NCBI RefSeq assembly: GCF_036237315.1 | Contig: NZ_CP108356.1 | Coordinates: 682,001-746,000, forward strand | Source of the DNA: Streptomyces sp. NBC_01351 | Lineage (GTDB): Bacteria > Actinomycetota > Actinomycetes > Streptomycetales > Streptomycetaceae | Length of the DNA stretch: 64,000 bases | Reading direction: 5' to 3' | Part shown: one piece after another, positions 20,044 to 28,376 of the stretch | Position numbering within the stretch: the first letter of the stretch is position 1 | Layout: each line of letters begins with the position of its first letter | The notes under the pieces: generated by a model | Databases searched by the model: none | The model's input: the letters and a program-made list of their open reading frames with translations, nothing else | What the model was told of the DNA's origin: nothing | Made by a program: the position numbers and the translations under genes

Positions 20044-20475
20044 CTACCGCGCCGGCGGCGTGCGGTGGGCCGCGGCGAGGCGGGCGAGGGCTACGGCGGC
20101 AAGGAGGAGGCCGAAGTCGCGGAGCGCGATGTCGTAATAGCCGGGGATGCTCAGCAGGTTGACGATGATGCCCGCGAGCCATGCGGCGACCAGCCAGCCC
20201 CCGAAGCGGGGAGCGACGGCGACGAGGAGGCCCGCGACGATCTCGATCGCGCCCACCGCGTACATGGCGCTCTGGGCGCTGCCCGGGACGATGTCGTCGA
20301 TCCAGGGCGCGAGGTAGACCGGCCAGTCCACGAGCAGGTTCGTGAACTTGTCCAGTCCGAACAGGACCGGGGCGACCGTGAAGCCGGTGCGCAGGATCAG
20401 GAAGGCCTGGTAGCCCGGGTCGGAAAGGGCTGCCCGCCGGGGGTGGCCGGCGGAGGTGTTGGTCAGGAACGGCAT
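20044..20475 (-). CDS. DoxX family membrane protein
   Basis: 143 residues with four predicted membrane helices (FLILRTGFTVAPVLFGLDKF, YAVGAIEIVAGLLVAVAP, GWLVAAWLAGIIVNLL, DFGLLLAAVALARLAA). The motif GLDKFTNLL is typical of DoxX-like proteins, which take part in membrane redox and stress functions. It is divergent from a Cys-containing HTH regulator and its promoter carries a spaced inverted repeat, so the two form a regulated pair. Confidence 0.8.
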   Translation of the reverse strand: MPFLTNTSAGHPRRAALSDPGYQAFLILRTGFTVAPVLFGLDKFTNLLVDWPVYLAPWIDDIVPGSAQSAMYAVGAIEIVAGLLVAVAPRFGGWLVAAWLAGIIVNLLSIPGYYDIALRDFGLLLAAVALARLAAAHRTPPAR

Positions 20476-20484
20476 GACGCCCTC

Positions 20485-20516
20485 CTTCTATCCACAACTT
20501 TCACTTTCGATAGAAG
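20485..20516. promoter_or_regulatory. Spaced inverted repeat between DoxX and its divergent regulator
   Basis: CTTCTATC and GATAGAAG are exact inverted 8-mers separated by 16 A/T-rich bases. They lie just upstream of the DoxX ribosome site and about 50 bases before the regulator. A dimeric ArsR-type protein could bind both arms. Inference from position. Confidence 0.55.
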
Positions 20517-20563
20517 CACCAGCCTTCTCTTTCGTCAATGAGTGTGGGATTTAGAATGGCGAC

Positions 20564-21229
20564 GTGGACCCAGCGAAGGAAGCAGCGGACGTCTCGGCAC
20601 TCGCCGCGCTCGCCGAGCCGACGCGCAAGCGGCTGTACGAGCACGTGGTGCGCCAGGCCGGGCCGGTCAGCCGCGAGGAGGCGGCATCGGCCCTGGGCCT
20701 CGCCCTGCGCACCGCGGCCTTCCACCTGGACCGCCTGGCCGAGGCGTCCCTGCTCGACGTGGTCTACGAGCGGCGCAGCGGCCGAACGGGGCCGGGCGCG
20801 GGCAGGCCGGCGAAGCTCTACCGGCGCCCGGACAGGGAGATCACCGTCAGTGTGCCCCCGAGGCGCTACGAGCTCGCGGCCGAGCTGCTGGCGCGAGCCG
20901 TCCAGGACTCCGCGGCCACGGGTGAGCCGGTACGGGCCGTGCTGCACCGCGAGGCCCACGAGCTGGGAACGGAGATGGGCGGCGAGGGCGGCGCCGATCT
21001 GACCGCCCTTCTGGAACTCTGCGGGTTCGAACCACGGTACGAGGACGGCGACGTCGTCCTCCTCAACTGCCCGTTCCGGCGCCTGGCCCGCCGGCACCCC
21101 GAGACCATCTGCGGGATGAACCTCCACCTCCTGCGCGGAGTGCTCACGGGCATGGGCGACCTCGCCCACACGGCGGTCCTCGCCCCCGCCCAAGGCCGCT
21201 GCTGCGTGCGACTGGAGGCTGCCGACTGA
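20564..21229 (+). CDS. ArsR-like HTH regulator with conserved cysteines (SufR/COG2345-like)
   Basis: 221 residues. Winged helix at residues about 10-75 (LAEPTRKRLYEHVVRQAGPV, REEAASALGLALRTAAFHLD, wing GRPAKLYRR). The C-terminal part has cysteines in LNCPF, ICGMN and GRCCVRL, spaced 14 and 30 residues apart. This arrangement is close to the SufR/COG2345 group where cysteines hold an Fe-S cluster, so it may sense iron-sulfur or redox state. Divergent from DoxX. Ligand identity is not proven by sequence. Confidence 0.72.
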   Translation: MDPAKEAADVSALAALAEPTRKRLYEHVVRQAGPVSREEAASALGLALRTAAFHLDRLAEASLLDVVYERRSGRTGPGAGRPAKLYRRPDREITVSVPPRRYELAAELLARAVQDSAATGEPVRAVLHREAHELGTEMGGEGGADLTALLELCGFEPRYEDGDVVLLNCPFRRLARRHPETICGMNLHLLRGVLTGMGDLAHTAVLAPAQGRCCVRLEAAD

Positions 21230-21355
21230 CCCGGCCCGCCCGGAAACCGGCGCGTCGGCGAAGATGTCATCGTCACCCGCCACCCGCCACCGCCGTCACC
21301 ACCGTTGCCGTCACCGCCGACCGTCGCCGGCGACCGATCGAGGAGCGTCCAGCCG

Positions 21356-22435
21356 ATGTCCAGCCCCGGTTCCGGTTCCCGCAGGCGGCCGCCGACGATC
21401 GCCGATGTCGCCCAGGCCGCCTCGGTGTCGAGGACGACGGTGTCCCATGCCCTGAACGGGCTGGGGAAGGTCGACCCCCGGACCCGTGAACGCATCAAGC
21501 AGGTGGCCGCCGAACTCGGGTACCGGCCCAACCTGCGGGCGCAGCGCCTTCGCCAGGGGCACGCGAAGGCCATCGCGCTCGCTTCGTCGATGCCCTTCGC
21601 GGTGGCCGGCGGCCCCTCCCGGCTCGGCTTCTACATGGAAGTCGCCGCAGCCGCGGCCGAGCGCGCCCTGCTCCACGGGTACGCGCTCGTCCTGGTCCCG
21701 CCCGTCAGTTCCGGGTCGGCGCTGCACTCCCTCGACATCGACGGCGCGATCGTCGTCGAGCCCGACGAGGACGACGCGGCCGTCGCGCAGTTGCGTGAGC
21801 GGGGCCTGCCGTACGTGGCGCTCGGCCGCGAGGTGCGGCCGGGAACGGACGCCCCGTACGTAGACCTGCGCGGCGGCCTGGTCGCCGAGTTGTTGCTGGA
21901 GCACCTGCGCGCCCAGGGGGCCCGCCACCCGGCACTCATCATCGGCGCCGGCACCCGCCACTCCGCCGTCGACGCCCGTGCCGCGTACGAACGTGCCGCT
22001 GCCGAGCAGGGCTGGGCCCCCCTCGTCGCCACCGCCCCGGAGGAAGGCGGGGAAGAGGCCGGCTACGACCGGTGCGCGGCCCTGCTGGCCGACCACCCCG
22101 AGATCGACGCCGTCTGCGCACTCGTGGACGCCTTCGCGGTGGGCGCCGTCCGTGCGGTCCGGGACAGCGGCCGCACGGTCCCGGGCGACGTCATGGTGGT
22201 CACGCGGTACGACGGGCCGCGGGCCCGCACCTGTGAGCCCCCGCTCACGGCGGTCGACCTCCAGTTGGACCGGGCGGCCACCGACGCCGTGGACCTGCTC
22301 CTCGCCCGCCTGCGTGACGAGGACGGCGCCGTCGCGGACGCGACGGCGGTGTCGGTGGCGGCGCTGTCGGTGGCGGCGCCCGAGCCCCGCCTCGTCGCGC
22401 GGGCGTCCTCACTGCGGGTCACGGTGCCAGAATGA
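21356..22435 (+). CDS. LacI family transcriptional regulator
   Basis: 359 residues, ATG preceded by GAGGAG. DNA-binding domain TIADVAQAASVSRTTVSHAL and the hinge region NLRAQRLRQGHAK; sensor domain with an atypically short start and TRYDGPRARTCEPPLTAVDL near the end. It converges with the TauE gene with a 17-base overlap of coding ends. The nearest LacI-type palindromes are the tandem ATCGAT-centred sites before the NCS2 permease, so it probably controls that operon. Confidence 0.88.
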   Translation: MSSPGSGSRRRPPTIADVAQAASVSRTTVSHALNGLGKVDPRTRERIKQVAAELGYRPNLRAQRLRQGHAKAIALASSMPFAVAGGPSRLGFYMEVAAAAAERALLHGYALVLVPPVSSGSALHSLDIDGAIVVEPDEDDAAVAQLRERGLPYVALGREVRPGTDAPYVDLRGGLVAELLLEHLRAQGARHPALIIGAGTRHSAVDARAAYERAAAEQGWAPLVATAPEEGGEEAGYDRCAALLADHPEIDAVCALVDAFAVGAVRAVRDSGRTVPGDVMVVTRYDGPRARTCEPPLTAVDLQLDRAATDAVDLLLARLRDEDGAVADATAVSVAALSVAAPEPRLVARASSLRVTVPE

Positions 22436-23129
22436 GCACCACCCCGGACACCAGGGCGAAGAGCAGGACCAGGGGGCGCATGCGCGCGGCGTCGACACGG
22501 CGGTGGGCAAGCCGGCTCAGCCACGCCCCGACTGCCAGGGCGGGCAGGAACAGCGCGGCCCAGCCCACCTGTGCCGGGCTCCCCTGGCCGGTCCCGAGCA
22601 GCAGGGCGAGCGAGACGACCTCGCCGACGAGGAAGCACACGGCGACCGTGGACCGCAGCTCGGCCGGCGGCCGGTGCTGGTAGACGAGGGCCAGCGGCGG
22701 ACCGCCCACGCCCGTCGCGGTCTCGGTGAGACCCGTGACGAGTCCCGCTCCGAGGTAGGCGGCGCGACCGGGCACGAAGGTCGGCGCGGCCAGGCTCACC
22801 GCCGCCGCCAGTACGGTGGCCACGCCGACGACCACCCCAAGTCGCGCCTCCGGTACCGCCCAGAGCAGGACGAGCCCGCCCGGGGTCGCCACCAGTCGGG
22901 CCACCGTGATCCAGCCGGCGCCCCGCAGGTCCAGGGCATGCCGCTCGCGCCAGGCCACGTAGGCGTTCAACGGGATCATCGACGCGAGGACGAACACCGG
23001 GAGCAGGGCGGGCTGGAGCAGTCCGGCCACCGGCGCGACGATCAGTGCGAACCCGAGGCCGCTGGTCCCCTGGACAAAGGCGGCGGCGGCCACCACCAGG
23101 GCGAGGATCACCAGCGTGGCGGCGCTCAC
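22419..23129 (-). CDS. Sulfite exporter TauE/SafE family membrane protein
   Basis: 236 residues from a GTG that overlaps the previous gene's stop (GTGA). TauE/SafE features: two halves with GTSGLGFALIVAPVAGLLQP and TGLTETATGVGGPPLALVYQ. Roughly eight hydrophobic helices. Family members export sulfite, sulfoacetate or other small anions. Last gene of the permease-amidohydrolase operon, so it may remove or import a product of that pathway. No substrate can be assigned. Confidence 0.82.
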   Translation of the reverse strand: MSAATLVILALVVAAAAFVQGTSGLGFALIVAPVAGLLQPALLPVFVLASMIPLNAYVAWRERHALDLRGAGWITVARLVATPGGLVLLWAVPEARLGVVVGVATVLAAAVSLAAPTFVPGRAAYLGAGLVTGLTETATGVGGPPLALVYQHRPPAELRSTVAVCFLVGEVVSLALLLGTGQGSPAQVGWAALFLPALAVGAWLSRLAHRRVDAARMRPLVLLFALVSGVVLILAP

Positions 23130-24622
23130 CGTACGGCGCTCCTCGCGCGTGCGTCCGTGGACGTGCGGTGTACGCGTTTCACCCCGGCCCGTTCGACCAC
23201 CTCTCTGCCGAGCTCGGCCGCCCGCCGTACCAGCGCGGGGCCGTCCCAGCCGACGGGCCGGCCCTGGAACATGCGCAGCCTTCCGGCGACGAACACGGCG
23301 GTGATCTGGTCGCGGTTGCCGCGCCGCACCAGTTCCCACGGCAGGTCCCAGGACGGCCGCATCTCCGGGCCGCTCGCATCGACGAGCAGGAAGTCGGCCG
23401 CCGCCCCCGGGGCGATCCGGCCGGTCAGCGCGCCGAGGCCGACGGCATCCGCGCCGCCCTGGCCTGCGTGTTCCAGCCAGGTCCAGCCGGCGCCGCACGA
23501 GGAGTCCCCGGTGGCGAGGCCGTAGCTGAGGCGCTGGGCGAACTCGGCCGCCTCGACCAGGCGGAACCCGTCACCACGTGTGCCGTCCGTGCCCAGCCCG
23601 AAGCGGATCCCGCGTTCGGCCATGGTGGTCGCCGGAGCCACGGCGTTCCCCTTCCAGGCGCTGGCGACGGGGTTGTAGCTCACCGCGGCACCCGTGTCGG
23701 CGAGCAGGGTCAGCTCGGCAGGTGTGACCAGGGTGGCGTGGGCGGCCAGCAACTGCGGTCCCAGCACTCCGAGTTCGTTGAGGTACTCCAGTGGACGCAG
23801 GCCGTGCCGGACGAGGGAGCGCTCCACGGCGGCAAGGTGCTCGTTGACGTGGATCTGGACGACGGCGCCCGCTTCCGCGGCGAGCCGGGCCGTGCCCCGT
23901 AGCGTCTGCGCCGTCGCGGCCTCCGGGACGGAGACCGCGAGCGAAGGATGGACCAGCTCCTCCCCGTCGTAACGGGCGAGGTGCTTCTCGGCCCGGGCCA
24001 GGACGTCGGCGGACGTACGGGCCGGGCCGGAGGCGCGGGCGTGGGCCTCGCCGTCGTCGTCACCCCCGTCGCCACCCCCGTCGTCGGCGTCGTTGCAGAC
24101 GAGTCCCAGTACGCAGCGGATTCCGGCATCGCTGGTGGCCCTGGCCACGACGTCGACGTCCACGGGAGCCCGGGTACCGGCATCCGCGATGGTGGTGAAT
24201 CCTCCGCGCAGCGACTCGAGCGCTGCCAGCTTCGCCGCCACGTAGGCGGATTCCTCGTCGAGGGCCCCCTCCAGGGGGACCCATACCCGGCGGAAGATCT
24301 CGGAGGGCTCACCGAAGGCGAGCGCGGAACCGAAGCTCTGTGTCACGTGGTGGTGCGCGTCGACGAATCCCGGCATGAGTACGTGTTCGGGCAGTCGGAC
24401 GGGTGTGAGGTGCGGGTGGTCGCGCTCCAGCCGCTCGGCAGGTCCGACCGCGCGGAAGGAGCCGTCGGCCACGACGGCCGCGTACTGCTCCATCGGGCCA
24501 TCCGGGGTCATCACCACTGCGGGGACGAGGAGTTGGACTTCGTCGGCCAGATCGTGCGCGCGCAGGCCGTCCGTGGCCGGGCCGCCGGCCCCACTCGGGT
24601 CGTAGTGCGTCAGGTCGGTCAT
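23126..24622 (-). CDS. Amidohydrolase family protein (TRZ/ATZ or guanine-deaminase-like)
   Basis: 498 residues. Metal ligands appear in order: MPGFVDAHHHVTQ (H-x-H), VQIHVNEHLAA, LLAAHATLVTP, and FGLGTDGTRGDGF (Asp). This is the cytosine-deaminase/chlorohydrolase branch that deaminates or dechlorinates purines and triazines. An Asp/Gly-rich insertion (ADDGGGDGGDDDGEAHA) interrupts the barrel around residue 200. It lies between a nucleobase-type permease and a TauE protein, so a heterocyclic base is the expected substrate. Start ATG gives the conserved N-terminal beta-sandwich. Confidence 0.85.
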   Translation of the reverse strand: MTDLTHYDPSGAGGPATDGLRAHDLADEVQLLVPAVVMTPDGPMEQYAAVVADGSFRAVGPAERLERDHPHLTPVRLPEHVLMPGFVDAHHHVTQSFGSALAFGEPSEIFRRVWVPLEGALDEESAYVAAKLAALESLRGGFTTIADAGTRAPVDVDVVARATSDAGIRCVLGLVCNDADDGGGDGGDDDGEAHARASGPARTSADVLARAEKHLARYDGEELVHPSLAVSVPEAATAQTLRGTARLAAEAGAVVQIHVNEHLAAVERSLVRHGLRPLEYLNELGVLGPQLLAAHATLVTPAELTLLADTGAAVSYNPVASAWKGNAVAPATTMAERGIRFGLGTDGTRGDGFRLVEAAEFAQRLSYGLATGDSSCGAGWTWLEHAGQGGADAVGLGALTGRIAPGAAADFLLVDASGPEMRPSWDLPWELVRRGNRDQITAVFVAGRLRMFQGRPVGWDGPALVRRAAELGREVVERAGVKRVHRTSTDARARSAVR

Positions 24623-24641
24623 CTCGCTCTTTCCGTACGGG

Positions 24642-26024
24642 TCACACGCGGGGTCGGGCACTGGACCCGCCCGCGTCGAGGAGGGCGGGGACGGGCTCGG
24701 CGGCGCGCCGCCGGGCGAGCCTGGGCCGTACGTGGTGGAACAGGACGTTGAGGAAGGCCGCGGTGAACGCGCCGACGGCGACGCCGCTTTCGAGCAGGAT
24801 CCGGGCATTGGACGGCAGACCCGCGTAGACCCCGGGGACGAGGATCGGCAGCAGGCCCAGCGCGATGGCCACGGCGCAGATGAACCCGTGCGAGTGCCGC
24901 TCGAGTTCCGCCTTCGCCAGCATCTGGATGCCGAGCACCGTGATCACCGCGAACACCACCATGGCGGTGCCGCCGACAACGGCGGACGGAATGGCGCTGA
25001 TGGCCCGGATGACGGGGGCGAGGAAGCCGGTGACGATGAGCACGACGCCGGCCGCCGCGGTGACGAACCGGCTGCGCACGCCCGTGACGCGGACGATTCC
25101 GATGTTCTCGCCACTGGTCACCATCAGCGGCAGCCCCAGGAAACCGCCGAAGAGCGACACGAGGGCGTCACCGCGGATGGTCCGGGGAACGACCTTGCGC
25201 TTGTCGATCTCCTTGCCGACGGTCTCGGCGTTGATGACGGTCTGCCCCGTGGCCTCTGCCATGGAGGCCAGGCCGTACAGCATCAGCGGCAGTGCGGCGA
25301 CGAGGTGGAACTCGGGCGACCCGAACGGCATCAGCTGCGGGGCGCTCAGGACCCCGCCTTCGGCGACGCCGCTGAAGTCGACCCGGCCGAGCGCGTAGGC
25401 CAGCACGCTTCCGGCGATCAGGCCCAGCATCACGGCGAGTTGCCGCACGACGCCGGTGAACAGCCAGTAGAGGGCGACGGTGAAGCCGATCGTCGCCATG
25501 CCGAGAGCCAGGTTCGTGGTGTTCGCGAAGCCGGGTTCGCCCGGTCGACCGGTGACGAGCAGCGCGCCGACCTTCACCAGGTTGACCCCGACGATGACGA
25601 TCATCGTGCCGATGACCAGGGTGGGGAAGAACTTCAACAGCCGTGCGAAGACCGGCAGGACGACGAAGTAGAAGGCGGCGCTGATGATCACCGCGCCGGT
25701 GGCGGTGCGCACGCCGTGCTGTTCGGCGATCGCCAGGAAGAGGATCAGCGGGGCTCCGCCGGGCAGCATGACGAACGGCAGCCGCGGCCCGAACTTCCAG
25801 GGCCCCAGCGATTGGATCAGGGAACCGACCCCGGAGAGCACGAAGGCCGCCGAGAGCAGGTTCACGGTGAGGCCGGTGTCGAGGTGGAGGGTCGCGCTCA
25901 TCAGGAAGATCGCCGAGACGGGGGTGGCCGCCATGACGAGGACGTGCTGGAGACCGAACAGGAGGATCCTGCTCAGCGGGCGGGATTGGTCCACGGGGTG
26001 AGGGAGAGTGCTGGGACTGGACAC
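24642..26024 (-). CDS. NCS2 family nucleobase:cation symporter
   Basis: 460 residues from a GTG behind GGAGC. About 12-14 hydrophobic helices. Signature segments: LLFGLQHVLVMAATPVSAIF in TM1, the TM8 region ASMAEATGQTVINAETVGKE and TM10 TSGENIGIVRVTGVRSR, as in uracil/xanthine permeases. It imports a purine, pyrimidine or analogue. First gene of a three-gene operon with an amidohydrolase and a TauE/SafE protein. Two overlapping palindromes lie upstream. An ATG further upstream falls inside the operator and lacks conservation, so it was rejected. Confidence 0.88.
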   Translation of the reverse strand: MSSPSTLPHPVDQSRPLSRILLFGLQHVLVMAATPVSAIFLMSATLHLDTGLTVNLLSAAFVLSGVGSLIQSLGPWKFGPRLPFVMLPGGAPLILFLAIAEQHGVRTATGAVIISAAFYFVVLPVFARLLKFFPTLVIGTMIVIVGVNLVKVGALLVTGRPGEPGFANTTNLALGMATIGFTVALYWLFTGVVRQLAVMLGLIAGSVLAYALGRVDFSGVAEGGVLSAPQLMPFGSPEFHLVAALPLMLYGLASMAEATGQTVINAETVGKEIDKRKVVPRTIRGDALVSLFGGFLGLPLMVTSGENIGIVRVTGVRSRFVTAAAGVVLIVTGFLAPVIRAISAIPSAVVGGTAMVVFAVITVLGIQMLAKAELERHSHGFICAVAIALGLLPILVPGVYAGLPSNARILLESGVAVGAFTAAFLNVLFHHVRPRLARRRAAEPVPALLDAGGSSARPRV

Positions 26025-26079
26025 GTTCGAGCTCCGTTCGGCTCGCTCCGGCTTCGGCCACGATCCGGCTCCGGGCAGG

Positions 26080-26111
26080 GGCCAAATCGATTTGGCCAAA
26101 TCGATTTGGCC
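26080..26111 (-). promoter_or_regulatory. Two overlapping 18-bp palindromes, LacI-type tandem operator
   Basis: GGCCAAATCGATTTGGCC occurs twice, the copies sharing their GGCC ends, with centres 14 bases apart. Both are perfect palindromes around ATCGAT. They lie 56-87 bases before the permease start codon, where the promoter is expected. A pair of dimers could bind here side by side or exclude one another. The neighbouring LacI gene is the likely partner. Confidence 0.82.
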
Positions 26112-26342
26112 GCCAGTATGTGAGGGCTCCGGGGGCCCGTCAAGGGTTGTGGACGGACCGATTCCGTCGACGTCCCGAGGGGCGGCCGGGCGACCGGACG
26201 GCCGTCACCCGGCTTCGACGCCCCGGGCAACGCCCCCGGACAACGCCCCGGCACGGCCCCGCATGAACGGCCCGAGCCGGGGCAGCCGACCCGTATGGCG
26301 ACGCGCCGGTCCCGGCGCGCGTTCCGCTCATCGGAGGTAGCC

Positions 26343-26498
26343 ATGATTCCGCTCCTGCTCGTTCTGCTGGTGATCCTGCTGCTCTTCGGAGCCGGCTTCG
26401 CACTGGAAGTGCTGTGGTGGGTCGCGATCGCCGTACTGGTTCTGTGGCTGATCGGATTCGCGGCCCGGGGCCCTGAAGGGCGCTGGTACCGCTGGTAG
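26343..26498 (+). CDS. Small hydrophobic membrane protein
   Basis: 51 residues, ATG preceded by GGAGGTAGCC. Almost entirely two hydrophobic helices (LLLVLLVILLLFGAGFALEV, then WVAIAVLVLWLIGFAA), ending GRWYRW. It resembles small lmo0937/DUF5670-type membrane proteins found in general-stress regulons. Function unknown. Confidence 0.75.
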   Translation: MIPLLLVLLVILLLFGAGFALEVLWWVAIAVLVLWLIGFAARGPEGRWYRW

Positions 26499-26636
26499 GA
26501 CACAGCAGCAGCGCATGCCGGCGGCCCCCCACCGGGTCCGCCGAGCCGCTCGTCGGGCCGTTTACGGAGCCTCGTTCCGGGCAGACGCCGACCCGTCGAA
26601 CACCGGAACACTGGAGACGGCACCTCGGAGGATTCG

Positions 26637-27173
26637 ATGTCCACCACCACACTTCTCGCCGTCCTGATCCCGGTCGCCGTCGTGGTGATCCTCGCGTGCA
26701 TCGCCGCGTGGATGTTCCGGCGGCGGCGCCGGCTGCAGGAGCGGTTCGGTCCGGAATACGACCGGACCGTGGACCACATGGGCAGCAGGCACGCCGCCCA
26801 CGCCGAGCTGCGGGACCGCGAGGTCCAGCACGACAACCTCGACATCAAGGAACTCCCCGCCGATGCGCGGCACCGCTACACCGAGGCGTGGACCACCGTC
26901 CAACAGCGCTTCGTCGACCGGCCGGAAGGCGCGGTCGGGCAGGCGGACGAGCTCATCACCCGACTGATGCAGGACCGCGGCTACCCCACCGACGGATACG
27001 AGGAGCAGCTGCGCGAACTGTCCGTCGAGCACGGCCAGACCCTGGAGCACTACCGCGCGGCGCACGAGGTCAACAGCCGCAGCACCAAGGGCCAGGCAAC
27101 CACGGAGGAGCTGCGCGGGGCCATGGTCCACTACCGCGCGCTCTTCGACGAACTGGTCGGAACGGCGAGGTGA
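26637..27173 (+). CDS. Membrane-anchored helical protein, paralogue of the next gene
   Basis: 178 residues: one N-terminal membrane helix (LLAVLIPVAVVVILACIAAW), basic RRRRRL stop-transfer segment, then a soluble helical domain. The segment YTEAWTTVQQRFVDRPEGAV, followed by ADELITRLMQDRGY, recurs in the following gene, so the two share a domain. Conserved among streptomycetes as far as I recall; no biochemical role known. It stops 6 bases before the paralogue starts, indicating an operon. Confidence 0.72.
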   Translation: MSTTTLLAVLIPVAVVVILACIAAWMFRRRRRLQERFGPEYDRTVDHMGSRHAAHAELRDREVQHDNLDIKELPADARHRYTEAWTTVQQRFVDRPEGAVGQADELITRLMQDRGYPTDGYEEQLRELSVEHGQTLEHYRAAHEVNSRSTKGQATTEELRGAMVHYRALFDELVGTAR

Positions 27174-27179
27174 GCGAAG

Positions 27180-27707
27180 ATGCAGGACGAAGAACGGAAC
27201 ACGGAACAGAGCCCGACAACCGAGCAGTTGGCCCGCTCCGGAAACGGGGAGCCGCCGCCGATGTTCCCGGGTGAGGCGACCGCCGACACCCGGCAGGGAG
27301 GCCTCGACGACATGCGGCAAGGAGACCGCGAGGACATGCGGCAGGAGACGGACGCCTTGGACGCCGAGGAGACCGCGTACGAGGAGAGCCGCCCGGAACC
27401 GGAGGGGACGGCGTCCGTGCCCGAGGAGGACGAGGAAGCCGGAGCACTCCTCACCGAGCAGGAGGCCGAGGCGTACCAGGCGAGCTGGAGCGAGATCCAG
27501 GGCCGCTTCGTGGACGACCCGCAGGGCGCCGTGCGTGACGCCGACAGTCTGGTCGCCGAAGTCATGCAGACCCTCGCCGGAACGTTCTCCGCACACAAGA
27601 AGGAACTGGAAAGCCAGTGGCAGCAAGGCGGACAGGTGGCCACCGAAGACCTGCGACTGGCCCTGCAGCGCTACCGGTCCTTCTTCGGCCGGCTGCTGCG
27701 GACCTGA
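27180..27707 (+). CDS. Acidic soluble protein sharing the helical domain of its neighbour
   Basis: 175 residues. The first 90 are acidic and low-complexity (Glu/Asp/Gln repeats such as DDMRQGDREDMRQ), likely disordered. The C-terminal half repeats the domain of the upstream gene: YQASWSEIQGRFVDDPQGAV then ADSLVAEVMQTLAGTF and LRLALQRYRSFFGRLLRT. One member is membrane-anchored and the other soluble, so they may bind one another. Function unknown. Confidence 0.72.
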   Translation: MQDEERNTEQSPTTEQLARSGNGEPPPMFPGEATADTRQGGLDDMRQGDREDMRQETDALDAEETAYEESRPEPEGTASVPEEDEEAGALLTEQEAEAYQASWSEIQGRFVDDPQGAVRDADSLVAEVMQTLAGTFSAHKKELESQWQQGGQVATEDLRLALQRYRSFFGRLLRT

Positions 27708-27781
27708 CGAGCGCGGGACCGCCCGCCGAGTCGCCCATGGGGCGGTTCGGCGGGCCACTGCCGGGCAGACGCCGGGCCTGA

Positions 27782-27973
27782 CGTTCGCACATCACGCGGA
27801 AGGGCAGACCCGGGCGGCTCGGCCGTTTCGACAAGCCGGCCGAACTCGCATCGAACTTCACGAGCTCCGCGCTCTTCTCCTTCCTGTGCATGCTTCTGGT
27901 GGCGGCGTTCATCACCGTCCACCTGTTCCACCGCGAGCACGTTTCCCCCTGGACCTCACGGGGCGCGGCCTGA
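27782..27973 (+). pseudogene. Startless membrane-protein reading frame, probable remnant
   Basis: After a TGA, 63 codons stay open and read protein-like RFDKPAELASNFTSSALFSF followed by LCMLLVAAFITVHLFHRE and a short tail, then TGA. There is no ATG, GTG or TTG before the membrane segment; the only Met lies inside it. It is either a truncated gene or uses an unusual start. No homologue recognised. Confidence 0.3.
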
Positions 27974-28376
27974 CCCGTGTCCGGGTCCTGGACTGCCTGA
28001 CCCGGCTGCCGGACTTGGCGGGGAAGTGCAGGCGGATCTCGCCCCTCCGGCAGGCGGCGTGCTTCCGCCACGGTTCACTCCTGACCCGCGCAGCCTCTCG
28101 CACCGTCGGGCCTGCCTGCCCGCCTGCCCGGACCGTCCATGCCCGGCGCCGGGAGCACGTCAAGGAGGCCGGGTCACTGGCTGCTCCAGCGGGGCTCGCC
28201 GGAGTCCAAACCGCTCGACAAGGCCGGAACCGGATCGGACCGGGAACAGAAGGTCGGCGCTTACGCGACCCCCGAGTCGCCGCGCGAGGCATCCGCGGGC
28301 GGGCCGCGCCAGGCACTGTCGAGCTGCTCGCGGTGGCCGCGATGGCCGCGATGGCGATCCTGTCCGTCTACCTGCG
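27974..28376. other. Intergenic region with two similar coding remnants
   Basis: Two stretches about 185 bases apart encode near-identical peptides in different frames, LLQRGSPESKPLDKAG and LRQRGSPESKPVGASH. The second follows a hydrophobic run (VELLAVAAMAAMAILSVYL). They look like pieces of a small membrane protein broken by frameshifts or partial duplication. No intact gene is visible. Confidence 0.3.
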
